DNA from: Rachicladosporium sp. CCFEE 5018
Taxonomy: Eukaryota > Ascomycota > Dothideomycetes > Cladosporiales > Cladosporiaceae
Assembly (NCBI GenBank): GCA_002077045.2
Contig: KZ111146.1
Span: forward strand, 714,293 to 778,292
Length of the DNA stretch: 64,000 nt
Direction of reading: 5' to 3'
The notes under the pieces were generated by a model. The model was given only the letters and a program-made list of their open reading frames with translations, was not told the DNA's origin and ran no database searches. Each line of letters begins with the position of its first letter. Positions within the stretch are counted from its first letter, which is position 1. Positions 26,999-37,475 of the stretch are shown in pieces. The translations under genes were made by a program, and so were the position numbers.

Positions 26999-29436
26999 AT
27001 GGCCGAACACGACGAGCACAGCGCTTTGCTCGGAGTACACCATATCGGAAGGCGACACAGCAGATTCCAGCATGGCAATGAAGATGCGGACTCGTTTGTC
27101 CGCAGCCACGTCACGAAGGAGGAGCAGAAGCTCTCAGAGACGGCCATTGGCGAACGACTTCCGTATAACGACTACACTACGATAGACTGGCTGCACGATC
27201 TAGTATGTATCGACAATTTCTGGAGCCCAAATTCCACTCTCTTACCCAGATCTCCAGGTCAAAGACTCCTACCGCCTCCGCTTCATACACAATCGCAAAG
27301 GTTTCCGTTTCAAGCTCATATCGCTCTTTGACGAAGCCTCCGGCTGGATCGCCGCTGCTCTCATCGGCACCCTGACAGCATGCGTGGCATTCGTAGTCGA
27401 TGTGACCGAGGCGACGGTGTCAGACTGGAAGCTCGGCTATTGCACGCGTAATCCTTTCCTCAACAGAGCTGCATGCTGCGAAGACAAGACTCCCTTCTTC
27501 GCCCGAGGTGGTGTTGAGACTGGCGTAGACTGCAAAGGCTTCCACGAGTGGTCTAATAGTTATGTGCCATCCTTCGCCATCTACGTCGGGCTGGCACTCG
27601 TGTTCGGCGTCATCAGCTCAACAGCGACGATGTTCACGAAGCGATCCCTGCCCTCGACCACCCCAGGTACTGGCAAGGAGAACCAGTACGGCAGCCCTCC
27701 GGAGCCTGTTGCCAGTGGTAAAAGTATGTACATGGCCGCTGGAAGTGGCATCCCCGAGATCAAGACTATTCTGTCGGGCTTCGTGATCCCAAACTTCCTG
27801 GACTTCAAGGTACTGTTCGTGAAGGGCTTTGGTGCTGTGTTCGCGGTGGCCACTGGTATGTGTCTTGGCAAGGAAGGACCTTTCGTGCACATTTCGACCT
27901 GCGTTGGCTATCTGGTCGCGAAGCACTTCCCGAAGTACCGTGACAACGGAAGGAAGATGCGGGAGATCCTATCAGCAGCATGTGCAGCAGGCCTTAGCGT
28001 TGGTATGTGTACCCTCTGGCTAATCGTGACGATCGATCACTAACAAATGTCCAGCCTTCGGCGCACCCATCGGCGGTGTCCTCTTCAGCTACGAAGAGAT
28101 CAGCACCTACTTCCCCCGCAAAGTCCTCTGGCGCGCCTTCCTCTGCTCCCTCACAGCCGCCATGGTGCTCCGCGCTCTAAATCCCACCGGCACAGGCAAG
28201 CTCGTCCTTTTTGAAACCCACTACGGCACCTCATACAACCCAGTCCACTACCTCGTCTTCGTCCTCCTAGGCGTCGCAGGTGGAATCTTCGGCGGTCTCT
28301 TCTGCCGCCTGAACTTTCTCTGGTCGAAATGGTTCCGCTCGTTTACGCTGATAAAGCAGTATCCAGTCTTTGAGGTGTTTCTCGTAGTACTTGCGACGAC
28401 GCTACTACAGTACCCAAACCCTCTGATCCGCGAGCCAGGCGACGTAGTAATCAAGAACCTCCTCGTCGATTGCCGCGACGATGCCTCCCAAAGAACTTGG
28501 GTATGCCAACAAGAGTCCACGAACAGCAGCACTTACCTCGGCTTCCTAGCCTACGGCACAGTCACAAAGCTAATCCTCACAATCATAACCTTCGGCATCA
28601 AAGTCCCCTCTGGCGTCATTATACCCGCTCTAGACGCCGGCGCCCTCTTCGGCCGCCTCGTTGGCCAGGCGATTCCGTCCATCTCCCCCGGTATCTTCGC
28701 CATGGTGGGCGCCGCGGCGTTCCTCGCAGGCGTCTCCCGGATGACGATCTCGCTCTGCGTCATCATGTTCGAACTGACAGGCGAATTGGAGTATATTTTA
28801 CCCCACATGATCGCTATTCTGGTAGCGAAGTGGGTTGCGGACGCGTTGGGGAAGGAGAGCGTGTATGACTTGGCGCAGAACATCCTGGGGCATCCGTTCC
28901 TGGACCCAGAGCACGCGATTGCTGCTGTGCAGCACCAAGACGCGAGAGTAGAGGAGCTGATCCCTCCGCAGCAGACGATGGACGAGATCACCGTTGTGGT
29001 GCCGAAATCGAATTGCATTAGCGTGGACCTGTTGCGGAAGGCGCTCTCTCAGCTGCAGGCGAGAGGTCTTATGGACGCCGGGCTCGTACTCGTCCAAGCC
29101 ACACCCATTGGCAATATATGTCAAGGCTACTTGTCTGAGTCGGAGCTGGAATTTGGACTGAATGAGCTGGCTACTTCGTTTCCTGAGCGCACGGAAGTAC
29201 GGCTTCTTGGTCAGGCACCTGATGAAGAGGAAGGGAAGCTGGATTTGAGTCCTTTCGTAGATCGGACGCCGATCACTGTATGTGCGTCGGCGCCGATGGA
29301 ATATGCTGTCGAGATGTTCGGAAAGCTAGGATTGAGGTATCTGATGGTGACGGAGGAGGGCACGGGAGCGCTGGTCGGTGTCATCATCAAGAAGCGATTG
29401 GTGGGGTATTTGGAGGGGCTTGGGCATGCGGACTGA
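26999..29436 (+). CDS. CLC-family chloride/proton antiporter, copy A
   Basis: Eukaryotic CLC transporter with two C-terminal CBS domains, similar to yeast Gef1 and its relatives, which acidify and supply chloride to endosomal or vacuolar compartments. Three exons: 26999-27202, 27258-28002 and 28055-29436, giving 776 residues with canonical introns (GTATGT..CAG). Selectivity motifs: AAGSGIPEIK, GKEGPFVH (gating Glu) and PSGVIIPALDAGALFG. The FSYEE segment keeps the Glu that marks proton-coupled antiporters rather than channels. About ten hydrophobic helices follow a 68-residue acidic cytosolic leader. The CBS pair lies at about residues 570-770. The 5' half of exon 3 (28060-28440) diverges far more from copy B than the rest. 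The copies differ at about 13 residues. Confidence 0.92.
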
Positions 29437-29560
29437 ACGGCACCAGCAGGAGAGCTTCAAGATCATATGTATCATCACCAGATGACAGGGATCGAGCAGC
29501 TTCCGCAGCATTCTGCTTTCTCGCATTGTTGCAGTATATACGCAATCGAGTACCACATTC

Positions 29561-31021
29561 TCACACCAACCCCAACTTGATCTTCCTCTTCCCCGTACTT
29601 CCCTCCACCTCGTCCTCGATCTTCACCCTGACCTTCTCAAACAACTCCACACTCCTCATCCCCTTGCCAGCCTCCCTCTCAAACCCAAGCCTATACTCCG
29701 CCTGATCGAAGTCGGCCGCCGCGTCTTCAGCACTCGCGACCCCAACTAAATCCTTCACCCTTATCAACCCCTCAATCCCAAACCGCGGCACAAAAACCAC
29801 GAACCCATTGCTAAACACCTTCATGACAAAGGCATCCTCCTCCAACACCCTCCCTTTGAGTGCCTGCCCAACATAGAACTCCACGCTCGCCCGCCCCGCC
29901 ATCTGCGCATTCCGATGCCGCGTGTTGATATTCTTACACACGCCTTCCAGCTTACTCTGAGACTGCAAACTAGCGTCTATAACCTCATACTCAATGGCCG
30001 CAGCGAGCTGACGGTGGACTTCCAGATCCGCGTAGCGACGAATGGGCGAAGTGAAGTGCGTATAAATTTCCGACGCGAGACCGTAGTGTCTGAATTCTGG
30101 GTAGGACTGTGTGCCAGCGCAGAAGTACTCCGCGGACATCATACAGCGCGTCGCTAGGATGCGGACTAGGGTGTTAAAGAAAGGGTTCGAGGCGTCGACG
30201 CAAGTGTCGAGACTGTCGGCGAGGGCTTTGGAGGTATCGGTACGGAGTTCGAGACCTTTCTTGACTTTGAGCTGATTGGCGAGTTCTTCGAAATTTGTTT
30301 TTGGCGGGGTGCCATGACGGCGGAGGAGCGCAGTTTGAGGGAACGCGGAGTGGATTTTGGAGGCGACGGATATGTTGGCGAGGAGCATAAATTCTTCTAC
30401 CAGCTGGTTCGTGTCTAGCAATTGCTTGGTTTTGACGTCGATCGGGTCTGAAGTCTCGCTTTCGGCTTCAACGCGGACTTCAGGGGAGGCGAGGTTGAGG
30501 GCTCCAGCGGCCATGCGCTTGGCGCGGAGTTTCTTGGAGAGAATCATGAGGTGGCGCATGCCTTGTGTAAGCTCGTCTATCTGAGACTTGTCGTCTATGC
30601 GGAGTTGGGCAGCTTCGTAACTAAAGGCTTCACGACTGCGGATCACGCTTTTGGTGTAGCGGGAGCTGAGGATGTTGGCTTCTTGGTCGACTTCCCAGAT
30701 TACGCTGAAGGCGAAGCGTTCGACGTATGGCTTGAGGGAGCAGAGATCGGTACCGAGGAGCATGGGAAGCATGTCGATGCGCTTGTCGACGAGGTAGACG
30801 GTTGTACCTCGTAGTGAAGCTTCCTTGTCCATTGCGTTGTTAGGACGTACGAAGTTCGAGACATCTGCGATGTGCACGCCCACTTCGAAGTTGCCGTTGG
30901 GTAGTTTTGTAGCATGCAGTGCATCGTCAATGTCTACACACCCAACCGGATCAATGGAGCAAATGATCAGATCCCTCAAGTCTTGTCGATCACGCCAGCC
31001 TGGGTCATCTATCGAAGTGGG
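29561..31021 (-). CDS. DIS3: DIS3/RRP44 exosome ribonuclease, copy A, cut by the gap (C-terminal half)
   Basis: Carries residues 508-993 of the exosome catalytic subunit. It begins at the base next to the N gap and keeps frame without stops to the normal stop. It includes the RNB active site (CSIDPVGCVDIDDALHA, with the metal-binding Asp residues) and the C-terminal S1 RNA-binding region (GLIRVKDLVG). The PIN domain and cold-shock domains are absent because the sequence stops at the gap. This is therefore a truncation by assembly, not an internal mutation. It differs from the complete gene at 51353-54334 at about 11 of 486 residues. It is convergent with the CLC gene across 124 bp. Confidence 0.93.
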   Translation of the reverse strand, partial: PTSIDDPGWRDRQDLRDLIICSIDPVGCVDIDDALHATKLPNGNFEVGVHIADVSNFVRPNNAMDKEASLRGTTVYLVDKRIDMLPMLLGTDLCSLKPYVERFAFSVIWEVDQEANILSSRYTKSVIRSREAFSYEAAQLRIDDKSQIDELTQGMRHLMILSKKLRAKRMAAGALNLASPEVRVEAESETSDPIDVKTKQLLDTNQLVEEFMLLANISVASKIHSAFPQTALLRRHGTPPKTNFEELANQLKVKKGLELRTDTSKALADSLDTCVDASNPFFNTLVRILATRCMMSAEYFCAGTQSYPEFRHYGLASEIYTHFTSPIRRYADLEVHRQLAAAIEYEVIDASLQSQSKLEGVCKNINTRHRNAQMAGRASVEFYVGQALKGRVLEEDAFVMKVFSNGFVVFVPRFGIEGLIRVKDLVGVASAEDAAADFDQAEYRLGFEREAGKGMRSVELFEKVRVKIEDEVEGSTGKRKIKLGLV

Positions 31022-31121
31022 NNNNNNNNNNNNNNNNNNNNNNNNNNNNNNNNNNNNNNNNNNNNNNNNNNNNNNNNNNNNNNNNNNNNNNNNNNNNNNN
31101 NNNNNNNNNNNNNNNNNNNNN
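31022..31121. other. Assembly gap of exactly 100 N
   Basis: A run of 100 Ns, the conventional placeholder for a scaffold gap of unknown size. It falls exactly at the junction of the two duplicate blocks and splits the DIS3 (left) and MAK21 (right) coding regions. Confidence 1.
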
Positions 31122-32440
31122 ACCCACGCCTGGTCACCAGCTCGAAACAGACAATGTATCTCAATCTCGTCTACAAGTCGCTAAAGGCAGATCTCGACGC
31201 CAAGCGCGTGCAGGCCTTCGTCAAGCGGCTTCTCCAGATCATCACCCTCCACGAGCCGCCTTTCATCTGCGGCGTGCTCTACCTGATATCCGAGCTGGAA
31301 GGCACATTCCTCAGCATCCGCATCATGATCACGGACGCATCACTCGCCTCAGCCGACGCAGATGCCGAAGAGCATTTCGCCGATGTCGATGATGAGCGGG
31401 CTGACTCAGGAACCGCAAATATGCACCCATCCCGACTCCCAAAGCCTGCCTCAAACGGCTACGACGCTCGCAAACGCGACCCATCTCACGCACACGCTGA
31501 GCACTCGCCACTCTGGGATCTCCTTCCTTTCCTCGCCCACTTTCACCCCTCAGTCCACCTCTTCGCCACATCCCTGCTTGAGAAGTCGGCACTGCCACAG
31601 AAACCTGACCCAGCACAACATACACTCATGCACTTCCTCGACCGCTTCGTTTACCGCGCTCCCAAGAAAGTCAAAGAAGGCGGCGAGAAAGTCCACGGAA
31701 GCTCCATCATGCAACCGCTTGGCGGATCCCGAGCCGCAGATCTGCTCGTCAAACCTGGCGAGCGTGGGCCAGCTGGAAATGTGCAAGTCAACAGCGAAGC
31801 TTTCTGGGCTCGGAGAGTTGAGAATGTGGGCGTTGACGAAGTGTTTTTCCACGATTACTTCAGGCAGGTCAAGACTGGCGCTGGGGTCAAGGGAAAGAAG
31901 GCTAAGGCTGCGGCGGCGAAGAAGGACTCGAGAAAGGCTGTGGACGAGGACGACAGTGAAGGTGGGGAGGAGCAGGGCGAGGAGGAGATCTGGAAGGCTA
32001 TCGTCAACTCCCGGCCCGAGGTCGAGGGTGACAGCGACAGCCACGATGATCTGTCGATGGGCGATCTGGAGTCTGCTTACTCTGACTCGGATGATGGGTC
32101 GGAGCCTGGCATTGACCTTGGTGGTGAAGGTGGTGAATCTGACGACGAAGCTCCGCCCGCGTCGCCGACGCTTGAGGCTGCGGAAGACGATGATGACTTC
32201 CCAGACTTTGACAAAGAGGAGGAGGACGATGTGTTCGGTGATGACGATCTTCTGCCCATGGATCTTGGCGAAGACGACGATGAGGGTGGTGTCGAGGTGG
32301 ACAATAAGGCCCGCAACAAGGCGCAGAGAAACAAAAAGAAGAGGATCAAGAGTCTGCCTACGTTCGCGAGTGCTGAGGACTACGCGAAGTTGATGGGTGG
32401 GAATGGGAAGGAGGAGGACGACGATGATGGGATTTACTGA
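31122..32440 (+). CDS. MAK21: Mak21/Noc1, copy B, cut by the gap (C-terminal half)
   Basis: Residues 467-904 of the Mak21 protein, in frame from the third base after the gap (first full codon at 31124) to the normal stop. The CBF/Mak21 core from PRLVTSSKQT onward and the acidic tail are intact. About 10 of 438 residues differ from the complete gene at 7925-10639, several within the acidic tail (for example GEDDDEGG here, GEGKDEGG there). The N-terminal half is missing because the sequence begins at the gap. If the duplication were real, this fragment would lack a start and promoter. Confidence 0.93.
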
Positions 32441-33037
32441 GTGTCAGATTAGCCACTGAAAGTGATCTACCATGTCCCTACACTCCATGCTGCCCTAGAA
32501 GCGTAAGCCGTTGAGGTCGTGGTTGTGCTCGTTCGTGTGAATACAGTCTCCGGCGCTCCACAGCGTGGTGATCTAGAACTACAAGTTACTCGTAAGCAAG
32601 GATGACGATCATTGCAACATTGACAGAACGAGTAGGATCTTCATGAAGCTGACAGAGCAAGCTCATGTATTGCAGCAGGAACCCGCGTGAGATGACGTTC
32701 TGGGTTCAATGCCCTTCGACCTCGGGCAACATCTTCATGCAGCTGCGGTGCTAGATTGAGGCGCATCTTACTAACGGCAGATTATAGACCTGCATTGTAA
32801 ATAGCCAACAGTCCAGAGCGTACTAATAAGAAGGCTTGTAGGTTCAAGATACTCGTCTGTCAGGAGCATAGCATCGATCCGTAACAATCGAGTACCTCAT
32901 AGCTTGTGCTCGACTGTCTCTCATCCCAACTTCCTGTCTACAAACCGGTCGACCGCACTACGACGCAACCTCATTGCTCTCGCTAATCGCATCAAGGACC
33001 TGCCCTCCATCCGAGACTCCAGAGACACAACGGCATA
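32441..33037. other. Intergenic, copy B equivalent of 10640-11232
   Basis: Same content as the copy A spacer, with scattered substitutions and a 4-base insertion near 32839. No gene is seen. Confidence 0.5.
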
Positions 33038-34246
33038 ATGGCAACTCCCTATACCATTGCTGTCCCCGACTCCAAAATCGACGAGCTGCACAAGAAGCTC
33101 GACGTAGCAACTTTCCCCGATGAGCTCGACGAAGCAGGCTGGGACTACGGCGCACCGCTGGCCGACATCAAACGCCTGACCGCTTACTGGAAGTCTTCTT
33201 TCTCATGGCGCGACCAAGAGAAGACGCTCAACCAGCTCCCCCAGTTCACCCGCTCCATCAAAGTCGATAACTTCCCGGCCCTGGACATTCATTACGTCCA
33301 CCAGCCTTCCCCTTCCCCGGATGCCATTCCTCTGCTCTTCTGCCACGGCTGGCCGGGGAGCTATCTTGAGGTTGTGAAGATGCTCCCAGCACTCCAGCAG
33401 TCGCACAGTGGCGTCTCCTTCCACGTCGTCGCGCCTTCTCATCCAAACTACGGCTGGAGCGAAGGGCCTAAGCAGCGAGGTTTCGGACTAAAGCAATATG
33501 CCGAGACTTGTCATAAGCTTATGCTGTCGCTCGGCTACGATCAGTATGTCACGCAAGGAGGCGACTGGGGGTTCTACATCACACGCGCGATTGGGCTGCT
33601 GTACCCTGAGGCGTGTAAAGCGAGTCATATCAACATGATCCGAGCGAGTCCACCCGCACTGCTCAAGAACCCATGGCAGGCCGTAAAGCATAAACTCTTG
33701 CCGTACTCAACTCGCGAGAAAAAAGGCCTCGAGCGAAGCGAGTGGTTTGCGACCGAGGGCTCAGGTTACCGTACATTACAGGCTACAAAGCCAGCTACAA
33801 TCGGCTTCGCGCTCACCGACAGCCCCGTAGCCCTCCTATCCTGGCTCTGGGAAAAACTCCATGACTGGACAGACGCCTACCCTTGGACCGACGACGAGAT
33901 CCTGACCTGGGTTTCGATCTACTGGTTCTCCCGCGCCGGCCCCTCAGCGAGTCTGCGGATCTACTACGAAGCCACGCATTCCGGTCCCGGCGGCGTTACA
34001 CGAGACAGAACGCAGGAATGGATTGGTGGCGTGAAGTTAGGTTTGTGTTATAGTCCTAGGGAGTTGACTGTGGTGCCCATGACTTGGGGACGGACACTCG
34101 GGCCGGTGGTGTTTGAGAGCGTGAAGACGAGGGGAGGGCATTTCGCCGCGCACGAGCAGCCGGAGGAGATTGTGAAGGATTTGCGGACCATGTTCGGCAA
34201 AGGAGGGCCGTGTCATGGGATTGTGAAGCCGGGTGCGAAGCTGTAG
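33038..34246 (+). CDS. Microsomal-type epoxide hydrolase, copy B
   Basis: A 402-codon counterpart of the gene at 11233-12441. Oxyanion-hole HGWPGS, nucleophile QGGDWG, the RIYYE tyrosines and the catalytic His in GGHFAAHE are all unchanged. About ten conservative substitutions occur, such as P11D, Q13K, E36D and R52K near the N-terminus and A-to-S or V-to-I changes later. Many silent changes are clustered between about 33540 and 33860. Both copies look functional. The same convergent arrangement with the WHI2-like gene is kept. Confidence 0.9.
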   Translation: MATPYTIAVPDSKIDELHKKLDVATFPDELDEAGWDYGAPLADIKRLTAYWKSSFSWRDQEKTLNQLPQFTRSIKVDNFPALDIHYVHQPSPSPDAIPLLFCHGWPGSYLEVVKMLPALQQSHSGVSFHVVAPSHPNYGWSEGPKQRGFGLKQYAETCHKLMLSLGYDQYVTQGGDWGFYITRAIGLLYPEACKASHINMIRASPPALLKNPWQAVKHKLLPYSTREKKGLERSEWFATEGSGYRTLQATKPATIGFALTDSPVALLSWLWEKLHDWTDAYPWTDDEILTWVSIYWFSRAGPSASLRIYYEATHSGPGGVTRDRTQEWIGGVKLGLCYSPRELTVVPMTWGRTLGPVVFESVKTRGGHFAAHEQPEEIVKDLRTMFGKGGPCHGIVKPGAKL

Positions 34247-34715
34247 GTGTACTTCGACGCAGAGCAATGAGACGATGACTTGAAGAACGTTGCGCGGGCA
34301 GGGAGCGGATGAATAACAGCAGGAAGGGTTTGTGCGATGGGGATATATATTATAGTTTACAGTTGCCCAGCCTTCCTATGAACAGCCCGGCGCTTCTACC
34401 ACAAATGCTGCGACGCCTTCTGATGCATTAGATTTGACGCGATTCAGCGAAGGTGCGCCAGTCCCAAGGCCTGCCACGCAGCTCTCACCCAGCTGCCTGC
34501 GCAGACGACTGAACAGAATCACCTCGCGCCGCGTGAGTCTCTAGAGTCACCTTCGCCCTGCTTCTATGTGCCTGCAATCTCTTCACGCGCCTCGCTATGC
34601 GTGACCTTGCGAGGTACACCCATTTCAGGACGCGACAGGTGATCCTGAAAGTAAGTATGCACCGCTGTACGCCTGGTGATGACTTGAGATAGAGTAAATC
34701 GTGGAGCTTATGCTA
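34247..34715. other. Convergent 3' spacer, copy B
   Basis: Equivalent of 12442-12912, with the TATATATTATAG stretch retained near 34345. No gene is called. Confidence 0.45.
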
Positions 34716-36675
34716 CTAGCGTAATCCTATGACGCTCTGTTGGACCGTCAGTACTTTGCTCACGTCGAGGGAAAAGGCAAATGTAAAACATACCATCTCG
34801 AGCGTCCATACGCGCCTGATCCACACCTTCAGCTTGCCCTCTACGCCTTCCACATTGTCAAGCTCGACACCTTCCCACCAGCATCTTCGTGCGGGTTTGC
34901 GCCAGAAGAGGAGAAGCTTCTGTGCCATGCCGACTGCGTTACTGTTGGCTGCTTCGCCGCGGATGTCAGTCCTCAGTCGTGCAAGTGCGATGGAACATAT
35001 CACGGCCTTGTTGGGCTCGGCAGCGCGATGACCCCAGCTGTCTGCATGATCGAAGCCGCTGCATCTTATCAGTAACGTGCACTTCCATTAGTCTCAACGC
35101 AACTTACCCAGCTGTCAACATCTCGATCAGATGCTGCTCCGTCGTCCCTGGTTCCTCACTCTTCCTCAGTCCAGAGAAGATGCCATCCTGTCTCAGCAGC
35201 GCCCTGCCAGCAGCACGCTTCACTTCAATGACCTCGTGCTGCTCGATGTCTTTCCGAGGCGGAATGGCATAAAAGTCTAGATCTTCCCGCAGCACAATGA
35301 TACCGGCACGATCCTGCAACATATCCCTCGCGTTCCCGGCCATGGGCTCGATCGGCATCGGACTGGGCGACAGCGGGTCATGACTCGATTGCTCCTGCGC
35401 AGAATCTTCCGAGGACTGCGGGATCGTCTGCGCGACTTGTCGGAAGAAGTCAAGCATATATGATAAGGAAGTGGGGTCGTACTGTGAGTTATAGACAATG
35501 TCAGATAGATATACATGGGGATGTGACATGACGGATTGGATTTCACAGATCGAGGATGGGGATCTGTTGGCTTGGGTAATGGCGGGTTGGCTTACGTCGA
35601 CTGGGTAGACATCTCCCTCGTGAAAATTGTTCTGGCCGTCTGGGAGAAGGCCATTGGGGAACAGTGAGAGGAGGACGAACTCGGGAAGGGTGAGGAGTTC
35701 GTCTTGGGAGAGGGTAAATCGGGTGCCTCTGCTTTTTGTCAGTCATTCCGCTTAGTAGCCGTGCTGTAGTCTGCGCACCTCAGGTCGAGCGTGATGTTCT
35801 CATCAGAACCTAGTAGACACGTTAGTTGGCAGCACAGGTCTGAATTTCGGAAGCATGCGCGTACCTCCAAGCGCAGTTTTCAACGGTGCCGGTCCTCCCT
35901 GCTGCACCTGCGTGATGATACTCCCTGCAGACGCCATTACGTATGTGAAGCCGTCAAGCGGACTCGATCCTTCTGTATACGGTGGCGGCGGCTCTCCGTC
36001 GTCAAGCTGCCGATCCTTGGTATCTCTCGGTAGCGCAGCCTTAGTGTCTGCTACAACAGAACTCGCGGGACCCTCTCCAACGGCAAACGCACTGGACGGA
36101 CTACTCTGTTCTGTCTCCTCGAATGGCGGTGCAGGACCTGCTGGCGGTCCAGCGAGCGCGGTAAGTGATTGGGAGTCTTGGCACGCGGTGACTAGAGCGC
36201 GATAGGGGTCTGAGTCAGACGGAGTGGGGAAGTAGCGCGATGGGAAGTTGTGGGCGGAGAACGGCGGTGGCGATTCGACGGCGGCAGTGGCTGAGGACTC
36301 TTCCTTGGCCGGTTGAGAGGATTCCGCGGTGGAGAGTTCGAAGTGGGAGTCAACGTCGATCTTGAGGGGGCCAGTGGGTGTGTGGCCGCGGAGAGAGGGT
36401 GTGGTATGGACGGAGGAGGTGGTGGAATCCACTGTGGCGGTGGTGAGCAGTATGTGCGATGCTCGGTCGCGTTGCTGTGGTAGTGGGCGCGTGGAAAGTG
36501 CTACAAAGCATGTGGAGTGCGATTGACTTGGGGCCAGAGCACGATCAAGGATGGCAGGTAAGGGTGATCCCGTCGAACGGGCCGGGAAAGTGGGTCTACA
36601 CGAGTGCACAGCGAGTTGCGCAATCTCTTGCGATATACCATCCAAAGCACAATAGCGCCAGCATGTGAACAGCAA
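34716..36675 (-). CDS. WHI2-like BTB/POZ-fold protein, copy B (5' end not fixed)
   Basis: Counterpart of 12913-14872 with the same exons and splice sites: the Ser/Pro-rich first part, the small SDENITLDLR exon, the BTB signature exon (GTRFTLSRDELL), the MLDFFRQVAQ exon and the C-terminal RRVWTLEM part. The donor and acceptor dinucleotides are intact, including the in-frame terminal intron. The long first frame again begins with a non-ATG codon (TTG), so the same upstream start problem exists in both copies. That argues for an unrecognised first exon rather than a mutation in one copy. Protein differences are few and mainly in the disordered part. Confidence 0.75.
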
Positions 36676-37475
36676 GTGCTAGGGAGTCGAGAGACATATT
36701 AATGGACGGGCGTCGAACCAGCAGCGCTCAGAGGCTCTATTCGAGTCGAAGCACGTGACAGATACAAGCAGTGATGGCTCAAGCTCAGTATGCAATCGTT
36801 GCTGCTAATCTGTAGTCCTCGCTATCAAGGTATCGATAACATCGTGGTCAGCATGCAGCTCTCGGGCCATACACGGCATCGTCAATCTCGAGATCACGGA
36901 GAAGTTCCACGTGCAACACGAGCAACGGTACACTCGGCAAGCGAGACCAGGGACACCATACCTTACCCCAGTCTTTCAGCTGACGCCACATCTTATACTT
37001 CCCTCATCACATAGCCATTGACCTCCATCAAATGTTCACAGTAATCCCCAGCCACCGGCCAGAAATGTGGAAGAATGCATTGACGCTGCCGATGTCTCAT
37101 AGGGCTACGATGTCCGAGGGTATCCGTCAGATCCGCGCCATCGTCGTCCCACAGCTACGAGGCGCGCAGCTTGTCATGCTCACTATCTTAGGTTGGCTGA
37201 CAGCTCGGTGGTGGAACGGTGGCTGTTCGGCCAGACGCCATGTGCGCCTGGCCGTGAGTATGTCTCGTTTGTGTTTCCTCTGTTCTCTTGATATTTTGAG
37301 CAGCGACAGTACTGTTGTGCGACGCGAAACGGCTGGCAAATTTTACGTTTCTTCCATACCCTATTCCTCAATGTTATGGCTGACAGGCGGCGCAGCCAAT
37401 GCAATACCTCTAAACAGCTAAAGATGTGACCTGCCTACATATCGAGGACTGTATAAGCCAAGGCTGTCGCTGTCC
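36676..37475. other. Divergent promoter region, WHI2-like / Ccg-9, copy B
   Basis: Equivalent of 14873-15674. The CACGTG stretch is conserved near 36907. A 129-codon plus-strand frame (37032-37421) is not open in copy A and is not called. Confidence 0.4.

Larger units (their letters stand above)
9321..31021 (+). repeat. Copy A of a 21.7-kb duplicated block
   Basis: Direct repeat of 31122-52813 in the same order and orientation (coordinate offset 21801 at the left end, 21789-21793 through most of the rest). It begins inside MAK21 and ends inside DIS3, at the base before the N gap. Seven complete genes plus two gene fragments are shared. All coding frames stay open in both copies, and most differences in exons are synonymous. 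Copy A is continuous with the unique sequence to its left. Confidence 0.97.
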
